64,000 bases of DNA from Hysterangium stoloniferum (lineage: Eukaryota > Basidiomycota > Agaricomycetes > Hysterangiales > Hysterangiaceae), in NCBI GenBank assembly GCA_015178975.1, contig WHVD01000057.1, forward strand, positions 481,600 through 545,599, in the 5' to 3' direction. The translations under genes were made by a program, and so were the position numbers. Position 1 is the stretch's first letter. The number at the start of each line of letters is the position of its first letter. Below the pieces are notes generated by a model that was not told the origin of the DNA, did not search any database, and was given only the letters and a program-made list of their open reading frames with translations. Below, piece by piece: positions 12,261 to 22,470 of the stretch.

Positions 12261-13999
12261 ACTTCAAGCAACTAGGGCTTGAACTGTTACTATGACAGTA
12301 TTTTCATCGCAGCCAGTATAAAGAAACGACTACGTACATATCACACTTGACCTCATGGTGATGTTACCAGTCCCTCGGCACATGCACAAGCAAATCGAAT
12401 GAGAAAGCGAATACACATAGGGATACATCGCAAACGCCATTGGTCCCGAAGCTTTATCCAGTTTAGAAACATGTAAGTATATGTTCTGCTCACATTTTAT
12501 TCTGAGGATTAATATTCGTACGACGCACTATAACACTGGCCAATGAACAGTTTCTCTAGAGTGCTGCGTAGTATGACGTCGATAGCCACTGTGGCGTGGC
12601 ACGGTCCATCGCTAAGAATTAAGCACTGTTGATGGTGAGTGTGAGAAATTCTTTCTTGTCCGACGTGAATAAGACCCTTTGGTGAACGTTGTCCTGACGA
12701 CTCCTTGCTTAGAAATTTTTCAAAAAAGGGCATATGGGTTCATCTATAAAGACTGCGAATAGGAGTGTCGTGTAGACATATTGTCAATCTAGCAGCATCA
12801 ATCCAGCAACAACCCAGATTTCAGACCCCGCCCGTTTCTGCTTCGTGTCTGACACTTTCACACGGTCGTCCAACTCTCTTCTCGTCATAATATTGGCTTT
12901 TCTCCATCTGGAGGGCATACCAATGCTCTGTTTCTTCGGAAGATCATTTGTTACGGCACGAGTGGCGGTGGGAACGACCCATACAAGCTTCTCCACCTCA
13001 GCTTTCACCCAATTTCCCAAGTTGAAATCTCACTCTGGTGCAAAGAAAAGGTTCAAATTACTCCCTAATGGGTCGTTCAAACGCGTGCGTTTTCTTGTCC
13101 CCGTTTTGAGTTTGTCTCATTATCGCATCGTAGGCAAAGGCTGGACATCAGCACCTCAACGCCTGCAAGCCGCCTGCACGAATCAATCGCCTTGCCCAAG
13201 CAACATATACTTATGGCCCACAAACATCCAAGTTGAAAAAAATGTTACCATATGGTTAGAAAGTAAGGTAAAAGTTGTGTTGTGATAGTAGCACCACGGG
13301 GAATATACTTATTGTGTGAGTTTTGTTAAAGTGTGTGGGCACTTCGATTTAATAACTGTGTTTTGTCTTTGCTAGATGCATAACTAAGTGAACATAGAAG
13401 TGAACATAGAGAGACACCAGATATGGTTGAATCGTATTTGATAGATCATCAATGGCACTTAGGCAGGAGACGCGTTTCGCGTTTGACAGTTGGTCGCGAC
13501 GTGTTTGCAATTGCTCTGCCGGTGTAATGCAATGATGCTGGAGTATATGAGTTTCCAGCGTTTATAATAATCTTACGAAAATATTATGTGCACCCGGCGT
13601 CATGTAGGCAGACTCCCGCAGACCTGAAGCTGGGCAGAGAATTAACAGCAAGTCCATTGGTAGTGGAACATGAGAAATTGCCAAATGTGATCCGCTTTGG
13701 CTGGGACGATCATTCTGGCTCAAAATTAGTCCTAGGCGCCTGCATAAACATCTATTCATGGGTTCAGTCTATGCTCATACGCGCCTTCAGGCGATGTTCA
13801 ATCAGTGATTATCTCTATGGTTCTAATTTATAGGATGGTTTTGGCCCATCACGGGCTTGCCACGCTCATCTCACTTGTGTCAATTATTGTATCCGAGTAG
13901 GAGCCGGTTGATTTGCAGAAAGTTCAAGTAGAGTTGGTGTCCCATACACGTCGTTTGCTAACTGCTTCTCGCCCTCCGACGGTGCATGCTGGCGTACGC
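12261..13999. other. 1.7 kb region with one weak exon candidate
   Basis: No convincing gene is seen on either strand apart from the weak minus-strand candidate at 12784-13030. Plus-strand frames at 12845-13285 and 13588-13833 look like chance frames. Confidence 0.4.
12784..13030 (-). CDS. possible terminal exon of an unrecognised small gene
   Basis: The minus-strand frame ending in TAG at 12784-12786 reads through to a plausible acceptor near 13030 and encodes a basic, charged peptide with NWVKAEVEKLVWVVPTATRA and TRRELDDRVKVSDTKQKRAG. Its composition is more protein-like than the overlapping plus-strand frame. I could not find upstream exons that join in phase, and the family is unknown. 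It may be the 3' exon of a small gene or chance. Confidence 0.25.
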
Positions 14000-15535
14000 A
14001 TGTTCAAAATCCTTTCTCCTGACCAAGTTGCGGATGCCGTCGAGGAAATTAATATTATTCGCTATGTGACCAGTAAGCTGCGAGCCTGTGTCATATGAAT
14101 ACCATTGACTCCCAAATTTTGATCGGTCAGCTGCCGCGTATGTTTGTCTTGTCTTGGAACACATAGCCTCCATCCCAGAAGTATGAGCTATCAGCCATAA
14201 GCATATCCCGGTCCATCTCATGTTATTGCGTAGGAAATCGACTTTGTATGGAAAGCACCGTGGAACGTTGCGAGTATACTGTTCCTGCTATTTCGATATT
14301 CATCCCTGGGTGGCACTACTATGCTCCTTCATCGTACGTGTCCATAGCTATTGAGGGCGTACGAGCCAAGAGATTTGATTGCATTTGTAAAATTCAGTGA
14401 TGGCGGGGCTGTCGGAGCCATTGAGCGAAGCTGTCAGTCTTATAGATGTATAGTCATTTCGGAGACCATCACTGACACACTCTTAGTTGTTTGTCATCTC
14501 CCTTTGAGCATAGCGCTTTATCAAACTGGCATCGTATATTCTAGCTGTAAACATACCATCGCCACGCTCTCAGCGCTGGCGGTGCTTTCCATGGGGATCG
14601 CCGATGCCCTAGTAATGCTTCGCGTATCCGTCCTGTGGGGACGCCAGCGTGTTGCATTGTCGATACTATTCGTCTCTTTCCTACTGACCTTTTCGACGGC
14701 GGTTATTTGTGCAATTATAGCGTCGATCTCACTCGTTTGTACGCCAACAACACATGTCATGTTTTCGGCTTACATATTGCTATTTTTCCTAGCCACTACC
14801 GCATATATGCCCCTAAAAAGGGTCTGCGAACCCATGTCGAGACCCCATGCCCTCGTGGGGGTTTGGGTTTCCGGTGTGAGTTGTGCAGTGCCACCGGCCG
14901 AAGCTCACTTTCAAACTTACGTGGTTTAGATGGTGTTTGATGCTCTAGTCTTGTCCATGACTAGCTGGAATGCATGCGCAAGACCTCGAAGGCAATCCAC
15001 ACCTCTGACACTCGCCTTGCATCATGATGGCATCACCTATTTTCTGGTTCGTACAAGACCTGGGTGCACAGGTTGCATAAGATTAACTTTTTTGACAATG
15101 TATATTAGGTTCTAGCTGGTGTGTCCAAATGATATAACTGAAAACCGCTAATCCTTCAACAACTTGCAGGTCTCCGCGCCTTTAATACATTCATGACAGT
15201 TTTCGCCCGATTCTTCATTGTTGGCGTATGGTGAGCACTGCGACAGTATTTGGACAGCAGAGTAACATCCACTGACATTACCCAGCGTTTCGTGGCCGGT
15301 TTCGGCCATCGCCCTCAGCCGCTGCATACTGAAGTTACGAAAACTGGAAAAGGCCGACCGCGACGACGACACATGTGTTGACGATTCCAAAGCTTCATAC
15401 GCACCATTTGAGCTTGAACCATTGGATATATCGCCTACAATTAATGCTGAGTCTTTCACAAGTTATGTGGGAGATTGGAGCGAGCTTCGAAGTAGAATAG
15501 AAGGGAAATTGAATAATCCAACACACGATGATTAA
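14000..15535 (+). CDS. DUF6533-type multi-pass membrane protein
   Basis: The first exons are 14000-14072, 14131-14180 and 14234-14333; they join as YVTTAAYVCLVLEHIASIPE then EIDFVWKAPWNVASILFLLFRY. This is the N-terminal signature of DUF6533 proteins, which are abundant in Agaricomycetes: a first helix, then an acidic loop (E..FVW), then a second helix ending in RY. Later exons give hydrophobic segments, including LVMLRVSVLWGRQR (about 14610) and an LRAFNTFMTVFARFF helix near 15175. The final exon runs to TAA at 15533-15535 and contains a basic SRCILKLRKL loop, then an acidic cytosolic tail. The whole resembles a seven-helix receptor-like protein at a membrane. Ligand and function are unknown. 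Splice sites between 14334 and 15170 were not all fixed. Confidence 0.68.
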
Positions 15536-15644
15536 TAAAAATAATGTCGACTCGATAGATGGAACCGGGAAAGAGAAGGAGGCGCCCTAACATCAATGTG
15601 GGACCAGACGACGACACCATCCATTCCATCTGTGTAATGTCTAA

Positions 15645-17401
15645 TTATACCATTCTTCGACAGAGATCATATCGTTCAAGTTGTGACCCTGAGATGAGCC
15701 AGAGTGCGTCTGTCATCTCAATAGATGTTACTTGCAATCCATGAATAGGTTCTGAGAATGTACGAGCTAGAAGGCCATTCCAGTTCTCTTGTGGCGGGCC
15801 AAGCTGCTCCCCAGTTCGTAGTGACCATGCTCTAATCCGAAGATCCTCACCTACAAGAAATAAAAAGTCTTGTACAGGATCAAGCGCCAAACCCTAATCA
15901 GATCTTCCATTTACTATGTGCCAGTATACGTAGTTTACGGCGTCGACTTACCAAGTTATTCGTGTAGGAGTTCACGTGCCCCTGCAGAGAATTGACAGGT
16001 TGCGAGCGCTTTGAGTGGCGTATCATGCGTATATCATGAAGCTCAACCTATCATGCCATAAGTCGAGAGGTAGGTTTAAAATGGCAAAGAGACCGACCGT
16101 GCCATCCATTGCTACAATCAACAGTTGGTGCTCGTGTATTCGTCGCAAATTTGTGATTGCGGTTTGTCTGTCATGAGCCATGAATCGATCGCCTAAAGCA
16201 TCGCGCCGATGATTTATTCGTAGATCGAACAACTGCACACTGCCGTTCCGTGCGCCCGTCCAGACTTCGTTCTAAGGTGGGCGGGTCGTTATGGTACGAC
16301 ATTCCGGTAGATATTCAACATACCATCTCACGATCCAATGCAAAGACATCGCTGCCGGTCTCCAGAGTAAACATGTGACTAGGACTGTCCACATCTGGAA
16401 TGTTAAGTGCCTTATTACGTATACCTGATTACTTTGAGATGGAACCTGGAAACAACTAATAAAATAATCAGCACGTACCCAATGTGAGGGAATTGCCGTG
16501 AAGGTAAGATGTTCGGACATCTTGTAGCTGTAAAAGTATAAATCGGAGACAAAAAAACAGAGTCTTTTCATAAACGAACACATTTTGGTGATAAAATCAC
16601 TGAACTATGACAAGTTAGGAGGCCGGTTGGCGCTTTATAGTCAGATAATGACGTACTCTCGGGTCGAGGCATTAGAAATGAGGATCTGCGGACGTGGGCC
16701 AAAAGAAGTATATCTGTCTCAAAGAAAAAATCAGTAAACGAACACGTTGTGTTGAAGGTAATAGTTATCACACTATAATATTTTGAGAAGCACATATCGA
16801 ACTAATCTGTAAATTATATAAGCTCTTGGTTGTGCGTTCAACGGTTATGCAGAGTGGAACGTACTGGAGATGATAATGAAAATATTGGCGAAACCGTAGT
16901 ATTTTCTGACGCGAAACAGACTCCTCGGCCGTCCCCAAGAAAAATTTCTTGCTCAAATACCTGGGGATTGCTGTAGTTAATTTTCATGGAGGCTTTTATT
17001 CATTGTCACATACTCACGCATAGAGAAGTATATGGCGAGTTAGACAGACTTTGAACGGGTATGGTTGTAGTAAACGACGTCGTTGCAAGTTGTTGTGAAT
17101 GTAAAGTGCTGCAAAATTTGCAATGAAATATTGCTACCTTTTCAAGGGAATTCTCTTACTGCTGAGCATGATTCCTAGATATCCTTGTAGCAGATCGTTG
17201 TCTTTTCGCAAATGATGCAGCTGTATTCGCGATATCCAATGCTGGCCGCTTCCGAAATTTCAAGGACTCGGTGGACTGTAGTGCCTGTGGACCCGCGGGG
17301 GTTGCTGCCAATATTGGATGAAGCGGTGCCTTACGGCATTGTGTGTCTGGAAAATAACGGTTCTTTTCGGTGTCAAAATAAAAACCAGGCAAGTCCCGCA
17401 T
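15645..17401 (-). CDS. DCAF4 (WDR21)-like WD40 protein
   Basis: The inferred start is ATG at 17401-17399, encoding MRDLPGFYFDTEKNRYFP. The LPGFYFD..KNRYFP motif is the N-terminal hallmark of DDB1- and CUL4-associated factor 4. A donor GTAAGA at about 17160 ends the first exon. WD40-repeat exons follow, including NGSVQLFDLR (about 16230) and VAMDGTVGLFAI (about 16100). Next is LQGHVNSYTNNL joined to GLALDPVQDFLFLVGEDLRIRAWSL by an intron near 15895-15950. The stop is at 15645-15647. DCAF4 proteins are proposed substrate receptors of CUL4-DDB1 ubiquitin ligases. The middle exons (16270-17150) are short and were not all placed. It is divergent from ORC2, with 106 bases between starts, and convergent with the DUF6533 gene, with 109 bases between stops. 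Confidence 0.66.
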
Positions 17402-17507
17402 GAAGCTTTTGGGAGGCACGTTTAGTGTCACAAGCGTCACATTCGTGACTGCGAGAGTACCATTTTGATATACGAGTGTGCGAGCGTGGGAACGCATTTA
17501 CTGGATA
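17402..17507. promoter_or_regulatory. shared divergent promoter DCAF4-like/ORC2
   Basis: Only 106 bases lie between the two chosen ATG codons, so both transcription starts must lie within or very near this stretch. I recognise no specific factor site. Confidence 0.4.
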
Positions 17508-19064
17508 ATGTCTACACCGCGTCGTATAACGCGTCAGAGCGTAAACACGCCTTCATCTAAACAATCTTTATCATCACCATCTAGAGGGAAGGTTATAGTT
17601 ATCACCAACGATACCCCTTCTCGCCCAGCGAAACGTGCTCGTACCACAACTTCAACCCCTACCAAAACAACCACACCGCGAGGAAGGGGCAGACCACGGA
17701 AAGAGGGTACCTCTGGAAGCCCTCAGAAGACTTCACCTCGTAAAAAACGCGCTTTAGCCGTCTCATCAAGAGACTCAGACTCAGACGAGGATGAAGAGCA
17801 TGGGAGTGATGATGCGGAATCTGATGAGGAAAATGGTCTTATTTCGACGCTGACGAAGAGCGCGGCTGCTGTAGCAGGAAAGAGCCTGATATTCCGAAAT
17901 GCGTTCGACGCATATTTTGCAGCTGCATCCAAGTCCTCGCGGACGTCTAATAATGTTTTCTCGGAGCTTGTTCCTCCGCTGTCACACCAAGAGTACGTTT
18001 CTCTTCTCGCCAAATCCCAAGCAGACAGCAAGAACGCTGTCGAACTACAAAACGTATACGACGGTCACAAGAAATTGTTTCCGCGGTACGCGCTCGAGTT
18101 GGCGGAGGGATTTAACCTCCTCTTTTACGGATTTGGTTCCAAACGCAGGTTATTGAACGAGTTTGCGACGACGTTCTGCGCGAAACGCGGGCACGTCGCT
18201 GTGATAAATGGGTACATGCCTCGCGTGAGCATCAAGGACATAATAACGAGTATTGAAGAGATTCCCGGTCTTTCGGACGTCCCACTTTCCCTTGGCATGA
18301 CTGGTCTTGAAGCACAGACACGTCGAATATATGATTTCTTCCTTCCCCCGGCCGTCCGACCCACACAAGCCGCCTCAACGCGTCCGCTATTCTTGTTAAT
18401 TCACAACATCGACTCTCCACTTCTTCGAGCTCCCAAGTCGAAGGCACTCCTGTCCCTTCTAGCATTAAATCCGCGCATCCACATCATCGCATCCGTTGAC
18501 CACATTAATGCACAAATGATATGGAGTATATCTGAAGCTAGCGCGCGGAAACATATCTATGATAAAGATACCACAGAAGTGCCTCCGACGCGAGGGTTTG
18601 CCTGGGTGTGGCACGACATGACTACCATGCAGCATTATGATGCGGAGTTGGCGCACTTGGACCTGACCACGATTGGGCGTAAACCTGGAAAAGTGGGCGC
18701 TGCAGAGCGGGTCATGTCTGAATCTGCAGCGCAGCATATTCTGCTTTCCGTCAACGTCAAAGCGAAAAGGCTATTCGTGTTGCTTGCTAAGACCTTACTT
18801 GCTTCATTTGATGAGACGGGCGGCACTACTAAGAATAGCGAGAAACAATTAGAATCCCATGCCGTGTCATACGATGCCTTATTCAATGCTGCGCGGACAG
18901 ATTTTATCGCTACGAACGACACTTCCTTCAAAGCACTTCTGGCTGAATTTAGAGACCATGAGTTGGTCCTGACCGCTGCCAGTGGTGGCAGTGAATCTTT
19001 ATGGATTCCTCTTCGGGTAGATGAGTTGAAACGTATTGTTGCAGGCTTAAGTGTAGAACAGTGA
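17508..19064 (+). CDS. ORC2: Origin recognition complex subunit 2
   Basis: An uninterrupted reading frame of 518 residues, unusual here for having no intron. The N-terminal 110 residues are disordered and charged: an AT-hook-like GRGRPRK lies at residues 59-65 and an acidic run at 88-109. The Orc2 domain begins near residue 122. It shows GFNLLFYGFGSKRRLL at 201-216 (the degenerate nucleotide-loop position of Orc2), VAVINGYMPRVSIKDI near 230-246, LLIHNID at 297-303 and IHIIASVDHINA at 325-336. A winged-helix-like C-terminus ends with LRVDELKRIVAGL. Orc2 forms the core of the complex that marks replication origins and loads the Mcm2-7 helicase with Cdc6 and Cdt1. ATG at 17508 is preferred over the in-frame GTG at 17478, which is not a usual eukaryotic start. 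No damage seen. Confidence 0.9.
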   Translation: MSTPRRITRQSVNTPSSKQSLSSPSRGKVIVITNDTPSRPAKRARTTTSTPTKTTTPRGRGRPRKEGTSGSPQKTSPRKKRALAVSSRDSDSDEDEEHGSDDAESDEENGLISTLTKSAAAVAGKSLIFRNAFDAYFAAASKSSRTSNNVFSELVPPLSHQEYVSLLAKSQADSKNAVELQNVYDGHKKLFPRYALELAEGFNLLFYGFGSKRRLLNEFATTFCAKRGHVAVINGYMPRVSIKDIITSIEEIPGLSDVPLSLGMTGLEAQTRRIYDFFLPPAVRPTQAASTRPLFLLIHNIDSPLLRAPKSKALLSLLALNPRIHIIASVDHINAQMIWSISEASARKHIYDKDTTEVPPTRGFAWVWHDMTTMQHYDAELAHLDLTTIGRKPGKVGAAERVMSESAAQHILLSVNVKAKRLFVLLAKTLLASFDETGGTTKNSEKQLESHAVSYDALFNAARTDFIATNDTSFKALLAEFRDHELVLTAASGGSESLWIPLRVDELKRIVAGLSVEQ

Positions 19065-19484
19065 TGGGTCTGGATATCTCACAAATGATTATTAATTTTG
19101 GCAAGTGCGTCGCTCATTTTCTATATCCTTGGTACATGTATGGTATTTAGGACGCAAGCTTTTTGTACGCAATGCATTCTTTCCCGTATCTGATTTAAAG
19201 TGTTAATGAGCATGAATAAGGTGTGCAAGCGTAACATTCATTATCTCGCAGCGTTTATGTCACGCATCTGGCGGCGAACGAGCAGTATCATTTATTTTTT
19301 TTACTTGAACTTTTCCCGTTACGCGTAGTGATTCCTCCTACTAGCAGTCCTTAAAGTGAGAAATGAATTGATAAAAGTTATTTCGGGCGCTTGGTAATAT
19401 TACCGCATATGGAAGGCTCATCGACAGGTCCACTCAAAGCGACTCTTGGTCTTCACGGACTCGGGAAATACACATAGACTGTTG
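19065..19484. other. intergenic between ORC2 and U6
   Basis: No coding frame is seen. The stretch should include the U6 upstream promoter, but I see no clean TATA box 25-30 bases before 19485; the nearest A/T-rich tract is GGAAATACACATAG at about 19464-19477. Confidence 0.45.
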
Positions 19485-19507
19485 GTCCCTTCGGGGTACC
19501 ATACGAA

Positions 19508-19538
<31 letters not shown>

Positions 19539-19604
19539 GGCCCCTGCACAAGGATGACACGCTTCTCCAGAGTGGACGAGCTTCGGCTCGCAATATTTAT
19601 TTTT
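19485..19604 (+). ncRNA. U6 spliceosomal snRNA
   Basis: The core of U6 is unmistakable: AAAATTGGAACGATACAGAG (19507-19526 region) with the ACAGAGA box at 19523-19529, the AGC triad at 19534-19536, and the internal stem-loop segment ATGGCCCCTGCACAAGG ending with ATGACAC at about 19560. A 5' capping-type hairpin CCCTTCGGGG lies at 19487-19496. The 3' part after GACACGC differs from common U6 and ends with a GAGC-TTCG-GCTC hairpin (19579-19590), followed by a five-T tract (19600-19604) suited to RNA polymerase III termination. The 3' end could be a few bases either way. U6 forms the catalytic centre of the spliceosome, paired with U2 and U4. Confidence 0.9.
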
Positions 19605-20863
19605 CTCACTCGTCTGACCCATTGCTTTTTTTTTCCCAATAAGCCACCTTCAAGATAACAGGGAGGCACGGTGATTGCTTGCAAAATTAGCAGGCCATAT
19701 ATCAATCAACATCACGTGAGCTTCAATCCCTCCTTATGTCGCGTTCGCAACAGCGAAATACCGTTCTTAGTGACGAGCACGATCCCTAGCTTGCCTGGAG
19801 TAGTTCGGCACTCAACGCGAAAGGAGGCTTATGCCTTTGTTTCTCTTACGACGACTCAGTCGATTCGCAGTCTTCATTCACTGACTTCTTCACTTTCTTA
19901 TAAAGTTTATCTAATTGGTTTACCCACCCCCCCTTCGCCCTCAGGTTGATGACAGTATTAATAAAGTAAGCATTATTCTTAGAATTAATGGTAACGAGTG
20001 ACATATAGCGGAATAGTAGAGCGAGAGTTATAAAGGCACAAACCCGCCTCCATGAGCGAGTCTTCCCACGCATATGCGGAGAGCTAACGTACAGCGCCTC
20101 GCGTAAAGATATTCTGGATTAGACGAAGCTGGAACTGACCAGCAGCAATGATTCCTCACTGACCATATTGGTTCTGCTTCCTCCCTCCTCATCCTCGCGT
20201 CCCCGCCGTTGCGAGCTTGGACCAGTTAATAGAAGGTTCTGCAATACTAGGACGCTTAAACATGAACACCCACTGAGACAAGAGTTTCACTGGCTGAGTC
20301 CCACCTCGCTGCAGAGCTCAAGGACATTTATTACCGCCGCATGATTTGGGGAAGCAAGTATTACCTCAATACCCTCGAAACTTGAAAGAGCGGCGAAGTT
20401 CTTCACTGTTGGTTGACCCTTATCTCAGAGCCAACCGATGTGGCATCCCAAAAATGCTCAGCCCCAGCCGCTCTTTCCCTACCCGCCGAAGGATCAGCTT
20501 CCAATGCATGTAGATCTATACTATAAGGATAAGGGCTACCCGGAGGGTAAGAAACAATACCACGTCTTATGGGAGGCGTTGGAATATCACTAGAACTTCG
20601 TCAGGATTCACAATGGCGACCACCCGGTCACGATGAAAGCTATCTAGCATGACGGTCAAGGAAGGGAAAGAAGGAATTCTATTTCGATGCCGCAGTTCTA
20701 GTCTCGTTCGAGGCTGGTCAAACGGGTCACCTCTACGACGCTTCGAGTTTGCTTGCCTAGGCGTCCGATGTTTCCGATGCAGACATATCTCCGCCTCGTC
20801 TTTCGAAAGCCCTTGGAAACCAAATTAGTCTCAAATAACGTCATAACGCCCTTAACATCTCCA
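19605..20863. other. degraded sequence with gene-like fragments, no intact gene
   Basis: No intact gene is seen. A plus-strand frame from about 20430 to 20715 reads like old coding sequence (HPKNAQPQPLFPYPPKDQLP, then YYKDKGYPEGKKQYHVLWEA) but is cut by stop codons at 20598 and beyond. I do not recognise it. This is where the gene-dense region gives way to repeats. Confidence 0.4.
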
Positions 20864-22121
20864 ATATGGTTTACGCTCGTCCTAAATATTGCAACTCTCG
20901 TTCGCATGACTCGCATGAAAGTCAACGTCTCCGAACCTAATCGACCTAAAGGCTCTGTGCGACACTCCAATCTCAACCCCGCCGCCCGGCATGAATCTAG
21001 GCATATGGATCAGGAAAGGCCATCTCCAGATTCTTAATATGCAAACATGGCACGTGGTCGGGTCCGTGATATTGATGTAGAATCTCGAGTTCGTTCACGT
21101 AACACGATCAAGGATAAGGAGAAAGACTCGACTTCTCGACTACCTACACCACGGATGTTCGGTTCAACGCCTGTAGTCATTCACGAGAACCGACCGCCTT
21201 TTTCTAATATCGTCAATAGCGACTTTGTGGAGATGTAGCCAAAAGCAAGCGGAGACGTTCGCCTGTAGGCTAACGTCCCGTTCGGAGCCCTATGAAGGGT
21301 GGTGAAAGCTATATTCGACACGACAGTCGGTTCCCAACAATAATCTTCATAGTTGTTGAGTCTTGCCCTTCAGTCGGGAATTCTAGTCATACGCTTGACA
21401 CAGTCCAATCATGTTTACGAGCTCTAGAACGCGAAAACAGTGTATCACATCGATGTACCAAGGAATTCGAGTATGATCTTAAGGGATGACATGCCGACAT
21501 AGCGTGCGAGTATGGTCCAGATGCGCAGTACACTACAGATGAAACAGCAAGGCTTTGTGACTCCGTGCCAGAGGACAATGGTCGAGGCATATCCCAGGCA
21601 CAATGTATCATATTCGTCCACCAAGAAACCTCTTGAACTTCGATAGAACGACATAATTATCGACCCCAACTCCTCATCACTACCCACTAGCTGCTGTCAT
21701 CCGACTCAGCAGCTGGTGAAATCCCTCACAACGACATGCAGACCAAGCGCGATGCCTATCCATTTCCACCCCAGTTGCTCGGCAGTAATAACCTTGTGTC
21801 TTCCAGAGTTGAAAATTGACTGGGTCAATGAGGAACCATTTACCGCTGACGGGAAGAACTTATATGCACCGCATACATGCCTGCTGCAATTTTGTGGATT
21901 GCAGCGCGATGTCGGACAATCCACCCCGCAACTCCAGACCACCTTCATCGTAGATCGTGCGGTAATGCATGATCCAGTATCTCGCCTTCTCCGGCTGGCA
22001 CTGCCGTTTTATTTATTGCTTGACCACCTCGAGGAGATACATCAAATGGAAACAAATACTGGTCAGATTGTTGCACTAAATCTAATCGACATGATCATTG
22101 AGGGCCTGTATTTGCGAGGAT
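20864..22121 (+). repeat. segmental duplication, left copy, block 1
   Basis: This block matches 54295-55436 in the same orientation, for example GCTCGTCCTAAATATTGCAA at 20875 and 54305, with scattered substitutions and small indels. The match ends at GCGAGGATAAAGGA in both places. A third, shorter piece of the same repeat (around 21190-21280) also occurs at about 42325-42420 and at 54608-54705. Confidence 0.75.
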
Positions 22122-22123
22122 AA
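21716..22123 (+). CDS. unrecognised conserved ORF of the duplicated block (left copy)
   Basis: The plus-strand frame ends with TGQIVALNLIDMIIEGLYLRG and a stop at 22121-22123. The counterpart at 55045-55437 keeps the same frame across its length, and the one internal size difference seen (KIDW here, KIADW there) is a whole codon. That pattern hints at past protein-level constraint. Recognisable pieces are LCLPELKI.WVNEEPF, DGKNLYAPHTCLLQ and HLEEIH.METNTGQ. No domain is recognised. It may be one exon of a larger gene, because the upstream part is degraded. Confidence 0.35.
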   Translation: MKSLTTTCRPSAMPIHFHPSCSAVITLCLPELKIDWVNEEPFTADGKNLYAPHTCLLQFCGLQRDVGQSTPQLQTTFIVDRAVMHDPVSRLLRLALPFYLLLDHLEEIHQMETNTGQIVALNLIDMIIEGLYLRG

Positions 22124-22470
22124 AGGAGCGCTAACGTCAGATTAAGAGAATACTATATAGTCAAAGTCCGCGAAGGATGAGAGATATTACACGAGGAAGA
22201 AATCGGAAACTACTGAAGGATAGGTAGAAGAGAAGAAATGTGAGATCACACTGCGTTCTGAAATGTCGCGCTGACATGTTCCCAGTTCTCGAGGCTTTGA
22301 TTGCCATGATACAAATACACCTTTCACGGTTCATCTCGCAACAAAACGACCACGACCAACCGAATAGCCTTCACATGTGGGCATCGATCTCACGTTCGTG
22401 ACTAGCCCCTTGGCATTCGGGAAGGGACGAGGGAGAAGTTAACAGTAGAAGAGTTGGAACTTGACTTTCG
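22124..22470. other. no gene seen
   Basis: This stretch is present only in the left copy of the segmental duplication. No exon or RNA was recognised. Confidence 0.4.

Noticed and set aside
12845..13285. Plus-strand ORF of 146 codons
   Set aside because: Low-complexity hydrophobic/serine content without domains. The opposite strand has the better protein character.
15148..15459. Minus-strand ORF of 103 codons
   Set aside because: It lies over the last exon of the plus-strand DUF6533 gene, whose basic loop and acidic tail fit that family better.
17478..17507. Upstream GTG start for ORC2
   Set aside because: GTG starts are not expected in fungal nuclear genes, and ATG at 17508 gives a typical N-terminus.
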